A program made the translations under genes and the position numbers. Under the pieces are notes generated by a model. That model made no database searches. It was given only the letters and a program-made list of their open reading frames with translations, and was not told where the DNA came from. A DNA stretch of 59,195 nucleotides, from positions 1-59,195 of the forward strand of contig JAGZLW010000007.1 of assembly GCA_018364455.1 (NCBI GenBank), read 5' to 3'. Shown here in pieces: positions 40,480 to 49,148 of this stretch (its first letter is position 1; the number at the start of each line of letters is the position of its first letter). The stretch comes from Streptococcus mitis (GTDB lineage: Bacteria > Bacillota > Bacilli > Lactobacillales > Streptococcaceae).

Positions 40480-40631
40480 ATACTCTTCGAAAATCTCTTC
40501 AAACCACGTCAGCGTCGCCTTACCGTATGTGTAGAATACTGACTACGTCAGTTCCATCTACAACCTCAAAACAGTGTTTTGAGCAACCTGCGGCTAGCTT
40601 CCTAGTTTGCTCTTTGATTTTCATTGACTAT
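40480..40631 (-). repeat. BOX element, boxC-boxB-boxA on the plus strand
   Basis: It opens ATACTCTTCGAAAATCTCTT and ends GATTTTCATTGACTAT, with one boxB module (about 40545-40580). Its boxA end supplies the TAG stop of the UDG-like gene, and its boxC end stops about 14 bases before the rhodanese start. Confidence 0.93.
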
Positions 40632-41206
40632 AAAATTGCTTTAATCCTTTTTTTCAAATCTGGTACCACTTCTGCCTCAAACCAAGGATTTTTAGCCATC
40701 CAGATTTGATTTCGCGGTGAGGGGTGAACTAAAGGAAAATACTCTGGCAAGTAATTCTGATAATGTTTTACCCGTTCTGTCACCTTGCCACTGATTTTCT
40801 CATTTAAATAGTAGGCTTGGGCATATTGGCCAATCAAGAGGGTCAATTGAATATCTGGTAATTCTTGCAAGAGCTTCGGATGCCATTTTTCGGCAAATCC
40901 TGCTCGAGGTGGTAAATCACCTGAATTGCCATGCCCTGGAAAGTAGAAATCCATAGGCAAAACAGCAAAATATCCTGAATTGTAAAAGGTATCTTCATCC
41001 ACACCTAGCCAGTCCCGCAGGCGATCACCACTTTTGTCCTTCCAGTAAAGGCCTGCTTCTTGGGTTTTAAGTCCAGGTGCCTGACCGATGATATTGATGC
41101 GAGCAGTCTTTGGCGCTGCAAAGAGAGGCTCAATGCCACGCTCTGTATAGGTAGCATTCTGCGAATCTGCCATAATAGCCTGCTTGATTCTTTCAATTTG
41201 AGACAT
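40628..41206 (-). CDS. Uracil-DNA glycosylase family protein
   Basis: The 192-residue protein has the superfamily motifs GQAPGLKTQEAG (near residue 40) and LVHPSPRN (near 158). It lacks the four-cysteine iron-sulfur cluster of family 4 enzymes. It may remove uracil or another damaged base; the specificity is not settled. GGAGGG precedes the start. The last codon and stop (TTA TAG) run into the BOX repeat, which may have trimmed or replaced the original end. Confidence 0.85.
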   Translation of the reverse strand: MSQIERIKQAIMADSQNATYTERGIEPLFAAPKTARINIIGQAPGLKTQEAGLYWKDKSGDRLRDWLGVDEDTFYNSGYFAVLPMDFYFPGHGNSGDLPPRAGFAEKWHPKLLQELPDIQLTLLIGQYAQAYYLNEKISGKVTERVKHYQNYLPEYFPLVHPSPRNQIWMAKNPWFEAEVVPDLKKRIKAIL

Positions 41207-41220
41207 CTACTTTCCCTCCA

Positions 41221-41255
41221 AAAAGAAGTCCAAGCATACAATCTCAGACTTCTAT
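41221..41255 (-). terminator. Terminator between pepV and the UDG-like gene
   Basis: AGAAGTC and GACTTCT arms precede TTTTTGG on the minus strand, 10-15 bases before the UDG start. Confidence 0.65.
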
Positions 41256-41259
41256 CGTT

Positions 41260-42660
41260 TTATTTGATCAATTCATAAATAGCTTCGGCATAGATTGCTG
41301 CAGCTCGGAAGAGATCATCCAAGGCGATAAATTCATTGGCTTGGTGCATGGTGTCAATTGAGTCTGGGAACATAGCACCGTAGGCAACTCCGCGTTCTAG
41401 CAAGCGACCAAAGGTTCCACCACCGATAACTTGCTCGTGACCTTTAAGACCAGTTTGTTTTTCATAAACATTCAACAAGGTTTGCACAAGTGGATCTTCC
41501 ATCGGCACATAGTGAGGGGTGTGACCGTGCTCAGAAAGGCTAACAGAAGCAACTGGCAAGTTTTCAAGGATTGACTTGATTTGTTCTGGACTTGTTCCTT
41601 TTGGATAGCGGATGTTAAGGGCAATGGTATTATCAGCGCTTGTTTCATCGAAGCGGAAGACGCCGGCATTCATAGAAAGGGCACCCAACTTTTCATCCAC
41701 ATGAGCAATCTTGAGATTTTCACCCTCATGGTCGTTCAAGAGAATTTTACCAGCGATGTCAAGGTAGTCTTTGGCTGGACCAGCAAAGTTAAACTGGCTA
41801 AGGAAGAGGGCTAGGTAAGTCGCACCATTGACACCTGAAGCAGGCATAGCACCGTGGGCTGATTTACCAATGATGGTAACCTTGTACTGACCGTTTTCTT
41901 CTTGGAGTTCTCCTCTAAGTTTGTGTTCTGCAACAAAGGCATCTAGTTTCCCTTGCAAGTCAGCCAAATCACCTGAAACGACTGCTGTTGCTGATTCTGG
42001 TACCATATTTTCACGTAAACCACCTGTAAAGCCGTGAAGACGGGCAGCACCTGCATTTTCACCTGCAAAGTGGAGGTATTCCGTGATATTTCCTTTTTCA
42101 CCATTGATGATAGGGAATTCAGCGTCTGGAGAGAAACCAAAGTCTGGTTTTGCAAGTCCTACGTGCTCGAAATAGTAGTCCATGTCTGCCCAGCCTGATT
42201 CTTCATCTGTTCCAACGATGAAACGAACTTTCTTAGAAGTTGGAAGTCCCAATTCTTTGATGATTTTCAAACCATAGTAACAAGCTGTTGTAGGTCCCTT
42301 GTCATCAGAAGCTCCACGCGCATAGAGGCGACCGTCTTTGATAGTTGGTGTATAAGGGTCTGTGTCCCAACCGCTACCAGCTGGAACCACGTCCATGTGA
42401 GCAAAGATTCCGAGAACTTCTTCTCCATCACCAAACTCAAAATGTCCTGCGTAGTTGTCAACATTTTTAGTTAGGTAGCCATCGCGGTCTGCGATTTCAA
42501 GGAATTTTTCCAAGGCTTTTACCGGCCCAGGTCCAAATGGATGCTCAGCATCAGCCTTGCTGTCATCACGTTCTGAGTTGATTTCCAAAAGGCTAAACAA
42601 GTCAGCCAAGAGGTCTTCTTTGCGTTTTTCTACTTCTGCTGTAAAATCAATTGTTGTCAT
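41260..42660 (-). CDS. pepV: Dipeptidase PepV (M20 family)
   Basis: The 466-residue protein has M20 metal motifs: GIFAHMDVVPAG, ARGASDDKGPT, GTDEESGWADM, SPDAEFPIINGEKGN, and a C-terminal VIGGGTFGR. It hydrolyses dipeptides to free amino acids. I take the start at 42660 (MTTIDFTAEVEK); the frame to 42696 would overlap the nitroreductase. It probably shares a message with the nitroreductase 13 bases upstream. Confidence 0.94.
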   Translation of the reverse strand: MTTIDFTAEVEKRKEDLLADLFSLLEINSERDDSKADAEHPFGPGPVKALEKFLEIADRDGYLTKNVDNYAGHFEFGDGEEVLGIFAHMDVVPAGSGWDTDPYTPTIKDGRLYARGASDDKGPTTACYYGLKIIKELGLPTSKKVRFIVGTDEESGWADMDYYFEHVGLAKPDFGFSPDAEFPIINGEKGNITEYLHFAGENAGAARLHGFTGGLRENMVPESATAVVSGDLADLQGKLDAFVAEHKLRGELQEENGQYKVTIIGKSAHGAMPASGVNGATYLALFLSQFNFAGPAKDYLDIAGKILLNDHEGENLKIAHVDEKLGALSMNAGVFRFDETSADNTIALNIRYPKGTSPEQIKSILENLPVASVSLSEHGHTPHYVPMEDPLVQTLLNVYEKQTGLKGHEQVIGGGTFGRLLERGVAYGAMFPDSIDTMHQANEFIALDDLFRAAAIYAEAIYELIK

Positions 42661-42673
42661 TTCTTTCTTCTTT

Positions 42674-43279
42674 CTATCTTTTCTCGATGATTTCATCTAC
42701 TGGCAAGCGGTAGCTTGGTTCCAATTTTTCGTCTGTATAACCCACTGTAATCAAGAGTTCTGGGCGGAAACGGTCTTCAATTTCCAAAACCTCATTGACT
42801 TTTGATTTGTCAAATCCAAGGATCAAATTTGATCCGATTCCTTGGTCTGTAAGAGCCAGAACCAAATTCATAGCAACCAAACCTGCATTGAGGGCTAGGT
42901 AGTCGCTGACTTGTTGTTCATTGTAACGGGCAAATTCAGCAGGCAAATTCTTCATAAAATATTGAAGTTGCTCTTCTGAGAAATTGTTAGCACCACCAAC
43001 TCGGGCAATCTTACGAGCACGTTTAGCCAAATCTGTGTCTGTAAACAAGGCAATAGTTACAGGCGCTGATGATACCTGTTCAAAGTTTGAACCGTAAGCC
43101 AATTTTGCTAGTTCGGCATTTTTCTCACGTACCACTACAAATTTCCAAGGCTGGCTGTTGTGGGCACTTGGGGCCAAGGTTGCAATTTCGATAGCCGTAC
43201 GCACATCTTTTGGATCAACTGGCTTATCAGTAAACTGCTTAGTCGCATGACGTTTTTTGTTTAATTCAAGAAATTTCAT
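42674..43279 (-). CDS. FMN-dependent nitroreductase family protein
   Basis: The 201-residue protein shows the FMN-binding start KKRHATKQFTDKPVD, LAPSAHNSQPWKFVVV, and the C-terminal PELLITVGYTDEK. It likely reduces nitro or quinone compounds with NAD(P)H. AAAAGGAAATC precedes the start, and TGGTAGAAT upstream is a likely extended -10. Confidence 0.93.
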   Translation of the reverse strand: MKFLELNKKRHATKQFTDKPVDPKDVRTAIEIATLAPSAHNSQPWKFVVVREKNAELAKLAYGSNFEQVSSAPVTIALFTDTDLAKRARKIARVGGANNFSEEQLQYFMKNLPAEFARYNEQQVSDYLALNAGLVAMNLVLALTDQGIGSNLILGFDKSKVNEVLEIEDRFRPELLITVGYTDEKLEPSYRLPVDEIIEKR

Positions 43280-43449
43280 AATCGATTTCCTTTTCTAATT
43301 CTACTGCTTCCATTCTACCATAATTTGAAAGAGCTTGCAGGGATTTTTCATGATTAAGATTTTTTATTACAGCCATAAAAAATATATATTAGTTCATCAG
43401 GAAAGTTTCTGATAAACTAGCAAGTACTTTAGATTTGAATGGAGACATT

Positions 43450-44250
43450 ATGAAAAAATTTAGCCTTTTACTACTCATCTTCCCATTTTTAGTTGCCTGT
43501 GGAAATCAAGCCACACCCAAAGAGACAGGCACTCAAAAGACAATCGTCGTTGCTACAGCTGGTGATGTGCCACCATTTGACTACGAAGATAAAGGCAATC
43601 TGACAGGCTTCGATATCGAAGTTCTAAAGGCAGTGGATGAAAAACTCAGCGACTACGAGATTCAATTTCAAAGAACTGCCTGGGAGAGTATCTTTCCAGG
43701 ACTTGATTCTGGTCACTATCAAGCAGCAGCTAATAACTTGAGTTACACAAAAGAGCGTGCTGAAAAATACCTTTACTCACTTCCCATTTCAAACAATCCC
43801 CTCGTCCTCGTCAGCAACAAGAAAAATCCTTTGACTTCTCTTGACCAAATCGCTGGCAAAACAACTCAAGAGGATACCGGAACTTCAAACGCTCAATTCA
43901 TCAATAACTGGAATCAAAAACACACTGATAATCCTGCTACTATCGATTTTTCTGGTGAAGATATCGGCAAACGAATCCTAGACCTTGCTAACGGAGAGTT
44001 TGATTTCCTAGTCTTTGACAAGGTATCCGTCCAAAAGATTATCAAGGACCGTGGCTTAGACCTCTCAGTCGTTGATTTACCTTCTGCCGATAGCCCCAGC
44101 AACTATATCATTTTCTCAAGCGACCAGAAAGAGTTTAAAGAGCAATTTGATAAAGCACTCAAAGAACTCTATCAAGATGGAACACTTGAAAAACTCAGCA
44201 ATACCTATCTAGGTGGTTCTTATCTCCCAGATAAATCTCAATTACAATAA
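43450..44250 (+). CDS. Amino-acid ABC transporter substrate-binding lipoprotein
   Basis: The 266-residue protein has a lipoprotein signal (MKKFSLLLLIFPFLVAC, lipobox Cys at 17) and a type 3 solute-binding domain: DVPPFDYEDKGNLTGFDIEV, NNLSYTKERAEKYLYS and KRILDLANGEFDFLVFD. It probably binds a polar amino acid or cystine. GGAG precedes ATG 43450; the frame opening at 43435 has no site. No permease or ATPase lies beside it, so it must work with a transporter encoded elsewhere. A BOX element abuts its stop codon. Confidence 0.92.
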   Translation: MKKFSLLLLIFPFLVACGNQATPKETGTQKTIVVATAGDVPPFDYEDKGNLTGFDIEVLKAVDEKLSDYEIQFQRTAWESIFPGLDSGHYQAAANNLSYTKERAEKYLYSLPISNNPLVLVSNKKNPLTSLDQIAGKTTQEDTGTSNAQFINNWNQKHTDNPATIDFSGEDIGKRILDLANGEFDFLVFDKVSVQKIIKDRGLDLSVVDLPSADSPSNYIIFSSDQKEFKEQFDKALKELYQDGTLEKLSNTYLGGSYLPDKSQLQ

Positions 44251-44353
44251 TACTCTTCGAAAATCTCTTCAAACCACGTCAGCTTCGCCTTGCCGTACTC
44301 AAGTAATGCCTACAGCTTGCTTCCTAGTTTGCTCTTTGATTTTCATTGAGTAT
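44250..44353 (-). repeat. BOX element, short boxA-boxC form
   Basis: It opens ATACTCTTCGAAAATCTCTT and ends GATTTTCATTGAGTAT without boxB. Its first base is the last base of the preceding gene's TAA. Confidence 0.93.
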
Positions 44354-44363
44354 AAGATATATT

Positions 44364-44395
44364 AAAAGCGATTGGGCCAGCCAATCGCTTTTTTA
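44364..44395. terminator. Bidirectional terminator after the binding-protein gene
   Basis: AAAAGCGATTGG and CCAATCGCTTTT arms with a GCCAG-type loop and a T run. It also suits the leftward phosphoesterase gene. Confidence 0.88.
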
Positions 44396-44422
44396 GTTTG
44401 CATTGGTTATTTTAGGAAACTC

Positions 44423-45256
44423 TTACAAAAAATCAAAAAAATTCTTCACATCCTCTATATACCCATGCTTTTCTATTAAGCTTGCTAATAATTCCAGATT
44501 GTGTCCCTGATAGTTATCTTCACGACGTAATTCTTCATACATTTCGATAAAGGGAAGCCCCTTGGACTTGGCCAATTCTAACTCAGCCTCGTAATCATAA
44601 GCAACTTTACGAAATTGTATATTGACCAATTCCCCATCTTCAACCTCTATCACGGCATACTGGGCACGGTGATTTTTTAACGCCTCCCAATTAAAATAGG
44701 GCATACCAATCGAACCTGGATTGATAATTTGTTGCCCTTGACTGCCATAACGAAGCAACTGCTTGTGAACATGACCATAGACTGCCACGTCCGTTTCCTC
44801 ATCTAGTAGTTGGTCAAATTTCTCTGTATCATTCTCAACTAGCAAGTCACCACCATAGTTCTTATTTGGCAAATTATGAGAGATAGAAAAGCGCAAGCCG
44901 TCAATTTCTTTCTTTTCAAGCAAAGGCAAGTTTCGTAACCAGACAATCGTTGTAGAATCCATTCGCTCCATCAAAAACTGGGTCAATCGCATGAGCTGGA
45001 CTTCCTGTGGGTCTTCTAAGCCATATTGCACATCTAAAGCCTCAAGGACACAATCATCCCAATTGCCTCGAACACTTGCCGTGATAGGAAGATCCTTTAG
45101 CAGGGTTACCAAGTCATTTGCACCTGGACCAGGAAGAAAAATATCTCCCAGAAGCCAGTATTCACTGACTCCTTGATTTTTAGCATCTGTAATCACTGCT
45201 TCTAAGGCCGTCGCATTGCCATGAATATCTGATAAAATTGCGATTTTATGGTTCAT
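44423..45256 (-). CDS. Metallophosphoesterase (YfcE-like)
   Basis: The 277-residue calcineurin-fold protein has ILSDIHGNATALE, LLGDIFLPG, RGNWDDC, ISHNLPN, YGHVHKQ and NPGSIGMP, the full metal-binding set. The substrate is unknown. Its ATG lies inside the last codons of uvrC (11-base overlap), so it is expressed with uvrC. Confidence 0.9.
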   Translation of the reverse strand: MNHKIAILSDIHGNATALEAVITDAKNQGVSEYWLLGDIFLPGPGANDLVTLLKDLPITASVRGNWDDCVLEALDVQYGLEDPQEVQLMRLTQFLMERMDSTTIVWLRNLPLLEKKEIDGLRFSISHNLPNKNYGGDLLVENDTEKFDQLLDEETDVAVYGHVHKQLLRYGSQGQQIINPGSIGMPYFNWEALKNHRAQYAVIEVEDGELVNIQFRKVAYDYEAELELAKSKGLPFIEMYEELRREDNYQGHNLELLASLIEKHGYIEDVKNFFDFL

Positions 45257-47093
45257 GATGGTCTCCTTCTGTTTGATAATCTACTCTTTCTTCCGCCACT
45301 TGAGCCAATTCCTCTTCTTCCTGCGGGTTCAACTTGTTTTGCACAGCCTCTGCAACAGCTCTAGGCACACCGACTTCGACAATCTCATCCACACTTGCTT
45401 CCTTGATTTTAGTTAGAGACTTGAAATGCTTCATGAGATTTTGCTTGCGTTTAGGTCCCAGGCCGTCAATGCCATCCAATTGTGATGAAAAGGAATTTTT
45501 GGAGCGCAGTTGGCGGTGGAAAGTAATGGCAAAGCGGTGGACCTCATCTTGAATGCGTTGGAGGAGGAAAAATTCCTGAGAATTGCGAGACAACTCCACC
45601 ACCTCAAGCGGATCTCCAAAGAGCAATTCATGGGTTTGGTGCTTATCATTCTTTTGCAAACCTGCAATGGGGATATCCAAGCCTAGCTCCTCTTGGATGA
45701 CTTGCTTGGCGATATTGACTTGACCTTGTCCCCCATCAATCACAATCAAATCTGGCGGAGTCAAACCGTCACGCTGTACTCGACCATAGCGTCTGCGAAT
45801 GACTTCTCTCATACTGGCATAGTCGTCTGGCCCAACGACAGTCTTGATTTTATACTTACGATAATCCTTCTTACTTGGTTTGCCGTTGACAAAGACCACC
45901 ATGGCTGAAACAGGACTGGTCCCCATGATGTTGGAGTTATCGAAAGATTCGATACGAACTGGGGTTGGAATTTGAAGCAAGCGTCCTAGATTTTCAATAG
46001 CCCCTTGGGTCTTTTCGACAGATTTCTCTAGCAGATTGAACTTCTGCTCTAGACTGACTCGAGCATTCTTTATAGCCAAATTGACCAGTTGCTTTTTCTC
46101 TCCACGCTGAGGCTTAAGAATCTTGGTGTCTACCAAAGCCTTGACAGCTTCTTCGTCAATATCCTGCGGAATCAGCACCTCATTAGGAACTAGATGAGAT
46201 TTTTCTTGATAAAATTGTCCTACATAGGTCAAGAAATCCTCATCCGGATCATTATAATAGGGAAAAAGATTGACATCGCGCTCAATGAGCTTGCCCTGAC
46301 GGACAAAGAAAACCTGGACACACATCCATCCCTTGGCCACATAGTAGCCAAAGACATCACGGTTTTGGAGATCCTTGGCCATGACCCGTTGCTTGGTTCG
46401 AAGCGTTCCAATGGCCTGAATCAGGTCACGGTATTCCGCTGCACGTTCAAACTCCATACTTTGTGCTGCGGATGCCATCTTGCCCTTGAGGTCATCGATG
46501 ATTTTGTCATCCTGTCCTTTTAAGAAGTCAGAAACCTCCTGAGCCATAGACTTGAAGTAGGCCTCATCCTTCTTACAGATAGTGTGGGCCATACATTGAC
46601 CGATATGGTAGTAAAAACAAACCTTAGACGGTGGATTCGTACACTTTCTAAAAGGGAAAATTCGATCCAGCAGCCGCTTGATTTCATTGGCTGCCCCCAC
46701 ATCTGGGTAAGGTCCAAAGTAGAGACCGCCGTCCTTCTTGACCTGACGGGTGATAATTAAACGAGGATAGCGCTCATTGGTGATTTTGATGAAGGGATAG
46801 GACTTGTCATCCTTGAGCATGATATTGTATTTAGGCTTATTTTCCTTGATAAGATTGATTTCTAGGAGAAGTGCCTCAATATTGGACTCCGTAACGATAA
46901 ATTCAAAATCTACAATTTCAGACACCAAGGCCTCTGTTTTGGTATCATGACTTCCACGGAAATAAGACCTCACGCGGTTACGCAGATTTTTAGCCTTTCC
47001 CACATAGATAATGGTGCCGTTTTTATCCTTGTGAATGTAGCAACCTGGGCTGGTCGGCAAGAGCTCTAGTTTTGATTTAATCAAGTTATTCAT
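45246..47093 (-). CDS. uvrC: Excinuclease ABC subunit C
   Basis: The 615-residue protein has a GIY-YIG nuclease domain (GCYIHKDKNGTIIYVGKAKN), Cys-rich linker, UVR motif (MEFERAAEYRDLIQAIG), RNase H-like second nuclease (ESFDNSNIMGTSPVSAMVVF) and a helix-hairpin-helix end (IDGLGPKRKQNL). It makes both cuts in nucleotide excision repair. An extended -10 TGC-TATAAT (complement of 47100-47105) ends six bases before the ATG and no ribosome site exists, so the message is predicted to be leaderless. Confidence 0.97.
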   Translation of the reverse strand: MNNLIKSKLELLPTSPGCYIHKDKNGTIIYVGKAKNLRNRVRSYFRGSHDTKTEALVSEIVDFEFIVTESNIEALLLEINLIKENKPKYNIMLKDDKSYPFIKITNERYPRLIITRQVKKDGGLYFGPYPDVGAANEIKRLLDRIFPFRKCTNPPSKVCFYYHIGQCMAHTICKKDEAYFKSMAQEVSDFLKGQDDKIIDDLKGKMASAAQSMEFERAAEYRDLIQAIGTLRTKQRVMAKDLQNRDVFGYYVAKGWMCVQVFFVRQGKLIERDVNLFPYYNDPDEDFLTYVGQFYQEKSHLVPNEVLIPQDIDEEAVKALVDTKILKPQRGEKKQLVNLAIKNARVSLEQKFNLLEKSVEKTQGAIENLGRLLQIPTPVRIESFDNSNIMGTSPVSAMVVFVNGKPSKKDYRKYKIKTVVGPDDYASMREVIRRRYGRVQRDGLTPPDLIVIDGGQGQVNIAKQVIQEELGLDIPIAGLQKNDKHQTHELLFGDPLEVVELSRNSQEFFLLQRIQDEVHRFAITFHRQLRSKNSFSSQLDGIDGLGPKRKQNLMKHFKSLTKIKEASVDEIVEVGVPRAVAEAVQNKLNPQEEEELAQVAEERVDYQTEGDHHEP

Positions 47094-47108
47094 AGTTCCA
47101 TTATAGCA
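47094..47108 (-). promoter_or_regulatory. uvrC extended -10 placing +1 on the start codon
   Basis: TGCTATAAT is followed by GGAACT and then ATG on the minus strand. The -35 region is weak. The spacing puts the transcript start at the A of ATG. Confidence 0.6.
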
Positions 47109-47136
47109 AAAAAGTAGGGAAAGATTGTTCCCTACT
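47108..47136 (-). terminator. Terminator of the metalloprotease gene
   Basis: AGTAGGGAA and TTCCCTACT arms precede TTTTTT on the minus strand. The protease stop codon lies inside the stem, and the uvrC -10 follows the T run. Confidence 0.88.
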
Positions 47137-47833
47137 CACTAGTCTCATATATTTTTCGAAGGTTTGCAACATCCACTTCCTGAATACCATAAAAGGAACC
47201 CGCAGGTTGCATGACAGACTTTTCATCTGTATGGTCCAAGCCAATCGCATGCCCCAACTCATGTTCTGCCGTATGGACAATGCGCTCATAGGAATAGCCA
47301 TAGTCTGGATTGGACAGATAATAGTGATTCAACCGCACCGTGACAGACAAGAATTGCCCCGTCAAGAGATTGGTCTGACTTTCCGCTTCTCCTGCCACAG
47401 GAGTACCTCCGTCATTCATCTCCGTAGCCAAGATATCTGCCTTGCTGGACTCAGTCACAAGTTCAAAATGAAAGGCACCAGTTTGATTCCAGTTCTGAAT
47501 TGCTTCTAAATATGCCTCTTGAAAGCGTGAATCCATCTGCGGATCCAAGTAAATACGAGCAGAAGCCTGTGGCCATCTTCCTTCAGAATGCTGGTGGCTA
47601 TCTGTCTGGTTCAACTTAGGCAGTTGCCCTGTTCTTTCCCATTGGTCGATACTTTGTTGACCAATTTTTACTGACCGTTCTGCTTGCTTCAGCGCCCCTT
47701 GAAAATCCCCGTTCAGATACCAGAGAAATCCAAAAGCAAGAGTACATAAAAGCAAAACAATCCAAACCAGACGCCAAAACAAACGCCAAATAAAATAAAA
47801 GAAAGCCCCTATCAAACGAAAAAGCCAACGCAT
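47132..47833 (-). CDS. Membrane-anchored zinc metalloprotease (matrixin-like)
   Basis: The 233-residue protein has one or two N-terminal hydrophobic helices (FRLIGAFFYFIWRLFWRLVW and the following VLLLCTLAFGFLWYL) and a C-terminal metzincin site AEHELGHAIGLDH with a later Met (KSVMQPAG). The motif HExxHxxGxxH matches M10-type enzymes. It probably acts outside the membrane on an unknown protein. I take the start at 47833, five bases after GGAG. Confidence 0.87.
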   Translation of the reverse strand: MRWLFRLIGAFFYFIWRLFWRLVWIVLLLCTLAFGFLWYLNGDFQGALKQAERSVKIGQQSIDQWERTGQLPKLNQTDSHQHSEGRWPQASARIYLDPQMDSRFQEAYLEAIQNWNQTGAFHFELVTESSKADILATEMNDGGTPVAGEAESQTNLLTGQFLSVTVRLNHYYLSNPDYGYSYERIVHTAEHELGHAIGLDHTDEKSVMQPAGSFYGIQEVDVANLRKIYETSE

Positions 47834-47911
47834 ATCTCTCCACCTTTCTAGCAAATAAAGTCTATTTTACTAAAACAAGCTGAAAGAAAGCTAAATACTG
47901 GCTTTTTCATC

Positions 47912-49144
47912 TTAACGTCCTACTATTTTTTTGAATAACTGAATAGCTTTGTATTTTAAAGGCGATGGATGATAACGGAAAGTTCCTGCTTTACGTACAA
48001 TATAGCCATTAAAATTTTGTTTAAAACGCAAAACACCATCACTACCATCAAAAATCCCTTGAATGCCTAGGAAGTTGTATTTAGGTATTCCACGTTTTAT
48101 GCTTTCCAACATAACATATTTTTGAAGCAGTGCAGGGGCATAAAACTTATTAAACTCAGTGTAAGAACCACTAAAGAGATAAGTCGTTTCCTGAGGCATA
48201 TAAACAAATAAACTCCCGGCTAAAACAATATCTTCTTCTCCATATTTTTCAATCAAGTCTCGCGCTTCTGCTTTTCGAACTTCAAACGTTTCAAATTGAC
48301 TAGAATATTCTCTCAGTTGATTTTGTTTTTTCTCAGAATGAGGATTTTTACTCAAATCAAGTCGCAACTTGTCCAAGATTTCTTCTAGTTTACTTTGTTC
48401 ACCTTGCAATTTGCTCATATAGTCCGAAAAATTCAAGGTTGCTATGAGAAACTCCGCTTGTTCTCCAAATGAATCATAAAAGTGCTCATAATATTCTAAA
48501 CTTTTATCACTGTATTCTCTACGTTCAGAGGTTTCTTTTGTTATATTCTTAAAAATCGATAGTTCTTCACGTTGTAACTTTTTCAACCGAATGCCAAACG
48601 TTTCAGCCTTTTTCACCAAGGGTTTACCCTTTTTACTAAAACTTTTAAGCAAATTCTTTTCAGTTAATTCAGTCAAATCTTTATAGTATAACCAATCTGG
48701 TTCTCCACCTGGATAACCTCTTGTCAAGCCATCAAATTGATAACCTAAATCAGTTAAACCTTGAATGATACTTTTTTTCTCAGTATCTATTGGATTACCT
48801 TCACTATCAAAAGTTTGATAAGTTTCATAAGGTTTTACAAGCAACTCTAATACACCATTTTGCTTGGCATATTCTTTTAACTCCGCATAAAAAACTGGAA
48901 GAGCATCTTGTTGGGTATAAATCGGCCCCGAATTGATCTCCATATGCAGACCACCCAGCATGGGCAAGCTATAAACCAGAGCTGCAACTTGAATTTCTCC
49001 TTCTTGTTTCAAAGCTAGATAAACAATTCGAGCCCCTCTTTTTTCTAACAAGTCCCCCATCTGAACAGATTGCATAAAGGAACGAGAAGAAACCTGATCA
49101 GAATAAGCCTGAAACTCTTCTTTCGTGAGTGTAATTAGTGCCAT
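47912..49144 (-). CDS. murN: MurN, second alanine-adding FemX-type ligase
   Basis: The 410-residue FemABX protein has two GNAT-like domains and a coiled-coil insert (KLQGEQSKLEEILDKLRLDL). In pneumococcus MurN adds L-Ala as the second residue of the branch begun by MurM on lipid II. It follows murM by four bases, so the pair is one unit. The assignment rests on family and order. Confidence 0.92.
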   Translation of the reverse strand: MALITLTKEEFQAYSDQVSSRSFMQSVQMGDLLEKRGARIVYLALKQEGEIQVAALVYSLPMLGGLHMEINSGPIYTQQDALPVFYAELKEYAKQNGVLELLVKPYETYQTFDSEGNPIDTEKKSIIQGLTDLGYQFDGLTRGYPGGEPDWLYYKDLTELTEKNLLKSFSKKGKPLVKKAETFGIRLKKLQREELSIFKNITKETSERREYSDKSLEYYEHFYDSFGEQAEFLIATLNFSDYMSKLQGEQSKLEEILDKLRLDLSKNPHSEKKQNQLREYSSQFETFEVRKAEARDLIEKYGEEDIVLAGSLFVYMPQETTYLFSGSYTEFNKFYAPALLQKYVMLESIKRGIPKYNFLGIQGIFDGSDGVLRFKQNFNGYIVRKAGTFRYHPSPLKYKAIQLFKKIVGR

Positions 49145-49148
49145 ATAC

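Noticed and set aside
40467..40502. N-terminal extension of the rhodanese frame
   Set aside because: It is encoded by the boxC end of a BOX element.
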